From Loxodes magnus (lineage: Eukaryota > Ciliophora > Karyorelictea > Loxodida > Loxodidae), in the NCBI GenBank assembly GCA_946699065.1, contig CAMPDV010000149.1:1-64000 (forward strand): a stretch of DNA of 64,000 nucleotides, read 5' to 3'. Of this stretch, positions 61,661 to 64,000 are shown one piece after another (positions within the stretch are counted from its first letter, which is position 1; each line of letters begins with the position of its first letter). The notes below the pieces were generated by a model. It made no database searches and was not told the origin of the DNA. It worked only from the letters and a program-made list of their open reading frames with translations. The translations under genes were made by a program, and so were the position numbers.

Positions 61661-64000
61661 TATATCTTGTTTTAATCATCACAATAAAGCATATTCGTTT
61701 TTTGGTTCAATTTATCAAATTAATAAATAATTTAGTGAGCTTTCTAAATTTCTAGCATTACATATATATGAAAGATTCTTATCTTCATATAGAAGGATCT
61801 CTTTCTTCTCGATTTACTTTTTATAATTTATTAGTATTTTTATATTTTTAATTTTGCTCAATCAGCTCATAATATTTTCCTAATGTCTTTCTTTAATTTA
61901 TTTATTAATTTCATTCTTATCTTTCATTCCCTCTTAATTCTTAATAAATTATTTCCATTATTTTTAAAGTTATTCAAAATGATTAAATTTTAGTATATTA
62001 AATAATTTTTAAAACTCTTTTAAAAAAATGCAGATAAAGATCATCCCTTCTATAAATATGCTTGCCTTTAAAATTAGTAATAGCAACTATAAAAAATCTC
62101 ATTAAAATTACTGAAAATAATATCTGGAGATATATTATACTGTTCCAATTTAAAAATTAAAAATTAAAATATTTATTTAAAAAATTCTCTCCCTTCTGAA
62201 TATCTAGCAGGTTCCCTAATTCCCTAGTTAAAAACCAATTAATTTGTAGAGTTACGTTACTACTCTAAATTGAGTTTCTTATTCCATGATATTCCATTAT
62301 ATGTTGGTGAAAGATATTAGAGTTTTCAATTCGAAAGTTTAGTAAATTTTTATAATATTTCTGCAAATTATAATCTGCTTTTTCACTTACAAGCTTGCTT
62401 TCTCGATATTTTGATTTGATTACTTTTCTTATTAATTTTAAAAATTTTGATGAAGATTTAGCCTATTTTTGACTCTAATCTAGTTATTTTCAGTCTCATT
62501 TATGTTTTTTCATAGAAAATGGTTGACATTTTCAGCAAGTTTACCACTTACTAAAAGTAAGAGAAAAAGCTAGAAGCATTAATTATCTAGCCTATTTTTC
62601 CCTTCAATTAATTCAATTTTCTTCTAAAATTCTTAAAACTTCATAGATGGAATTAAGCAAGTTTGATATCTCCCAATCTATCATTAAGAATAATAAATGA
62701 AAAAGATAAAATAATAATTAATCAAATAACATACACCAGGAGAGTCGACATCAAAAGAAAACTCTTGCAAACGAAATAAAGCTGCAATACTAGGATAGAT
62801 GGATTTTCGATCAGGAATTGAGGTATTTATATTCCTCAATTTGCCTAATGGTCGTAAATTTTCATAAAGATATATAGAAACTCAAACGATTTAACTAGAA
62901 ACTCACTGATAAGCTTGAGAAGAAAAAGCAATTAGATGCATCTTGAATTGAGAACTAAAAATGTTATATTGAGGCAATCTACAATATTTAGAATGGCCAA
63001 AATTGCGTCTCAGCTGAGTGAGTGTTTGAAACAAAAGTAGAAAATTGAGAATTATCAGGTCACGTAAGTGATGCTACTATTGGAAATTCTTCTAGTACCT
63101 AAAGAAAAGATGCAAGAAATAAAAAATATGGAAATCGATTCAAGACAGAAGATTATGAGATCAGATGGCCAAATTGCACCCTGTCAAAGAAAGTGACGCA
63201 GAGATAGATTAATTTTTAGAATGAAGACAAGATTGACTATAAAAAAGCAAGATTATGCGAATTTCAAAACTCGAAAAAATCTAAAATCCCGAAATGTCTA
63301 TTAAGCTTCAGGGTATATGAAATGCCATCTTCAAAGCAAGGTTGAAATACTCTAAAAAGGTAAATTTATAAATCTATAAGATTTATATTTTTTACATTTA
63401 ACTTAGAATAATATAGAAAAATTTATATTGCTCAAAATTTTTTAATTATTTTTTACTTTATTTAATTTATTTGATTTATTTCTTCTATTTACCTAATTTA
63501 TAGCATATTTTAATATTTTTATAGCCATAAAAAATTAAAAGAAGGCTTTGAATTTAGATTTCTCAATTTTATATAATTTTTATTTTAAAAATAATTTTAA
63601 TTCAAATTAAATTAAATATATTTAATTTAATTAATTAACAGTCAGTAATAAATGTCCAACCTCCTTTTAACGTTTTTTTCTGCTTTTTGTTTATTTCTAA
63701 AAATCAAAGTAGCGTGATTCTAACAACATGCTGTATATGAATACGTATTCTTTTGTTACCAAGCCAAATCTGTCTATGGGTGAAATTTATTTTTGTAAAT
63801 TATCCTGTTAGGAATATAGTAGAAGTGATTTTGAATTCTTCATAAATTTTGTAGCTTTCTTTATCGCTTATTGCTCCTGTTAGTTTCATATTCTTCAGTA
63901 GTTCCTCTATTTTTCACCGAAAGTTTTGCATTATCTATAGAGGTGCCAAATATACCATTACAAGTAGCACTATTTCTGAGGCTTGATTTACTTGTGTTTT
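61661..64000. mobile_element. Repeat R2, copy 2 (cut by window end)
   Basis: Direct repeat of 40859-43200, offset about 20.8 kb, with only scattered substitutions and one- to few-base indels (about 97% identity by eye). The left boundary is the same TATATCTTGTTTTAATC, but here there is no R1 before it. It carries the same plus-strand and minus-strand gag/ORF1-like fossil parts. Runs off the window, so its true length is unknown. Confidence 0.8.

Overview
ORGANISM AND CODE. This is an AT-rich nuclear fragment from a ciliate. Its protein-coding genes can only be read if UAA and UAG mean glutamine, and if UGA means tryptophan inside genes and stop at their ends. Conserved proteins (AP-4 epsilon, METTL5, kelch, PX, GPCRs) read through many in-frame TAA/TAG at Gln-like positions and TGA at conserved Trp positions, and every host gene closes on TGA. 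That combination is the karyorelictean code (NCBI table 27), so a karyorelict such as Loxodes is the likely source; the genus is inference. Two host introns are visible and both are exactly 17 nt (GTAA...AG). Because all 64 codons can be sense, ORF length is weak evidence here; models rest on protein likeness, frame closure and TGA ends.

LEFT PART (about 2.1-36.1 kb), gene-bearing. Fifteen host genes are separated by gene-free stretches of about 0.2-2.5 kb: a PX-domain protein whose 3' end is interrupted by a 320-bp insertion, a degenerate centrin, two tandem seven-helix receptors, an unrecognised 500-aa protein, a 757-aa kelch protein, a small Rolling-stone/AIG1-like membrane protein, AP-4 epsilon adaptin, a basic low-complexity protein, a second kelch protein, METTL5 rRNA methyltransferase, a secreted thioredoxin/PDI-like protein, a coiled-coil protein, an IQ-motif protein, and a type II membrane protein joining a LamG-like domain to a GT13 (GnT-I type) glycosyltransferase. 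Several belong to the endomembrane system (PX, AP-4, thioredoxin, GT13) but nothing shows a shared operon or regulon.

RIGHT PART (about 36.6-64 kb) and the first 1.5 kb, repeat-rich. Here lie at least ten fossil copies of retroelement-like genes whose readable part is a gag/ORF1-like protein (coiled coil, Q/K-rich, CCHC-type knuckle) on both strands. I could not see reverse transcriptase or integrase. There are also a recent 2.3-kb direct duplication (40.9 and 61.7 kb), a dispersed ~500-bp repeat (1.5 and 40.4 kb), a 1.5-kb element with ~435-bp terminal inverted repeats (46.0-47.5 kb), and a 1.7-kb frame with a BED-like zinc finger (43.9-45.6 kb). No tRNA, rRNA or CRISPR was found.

LIMITS. 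All calls were made by eye from hand translation. Repeat percentages are estimates, and domain names are pattern matches, not database results.
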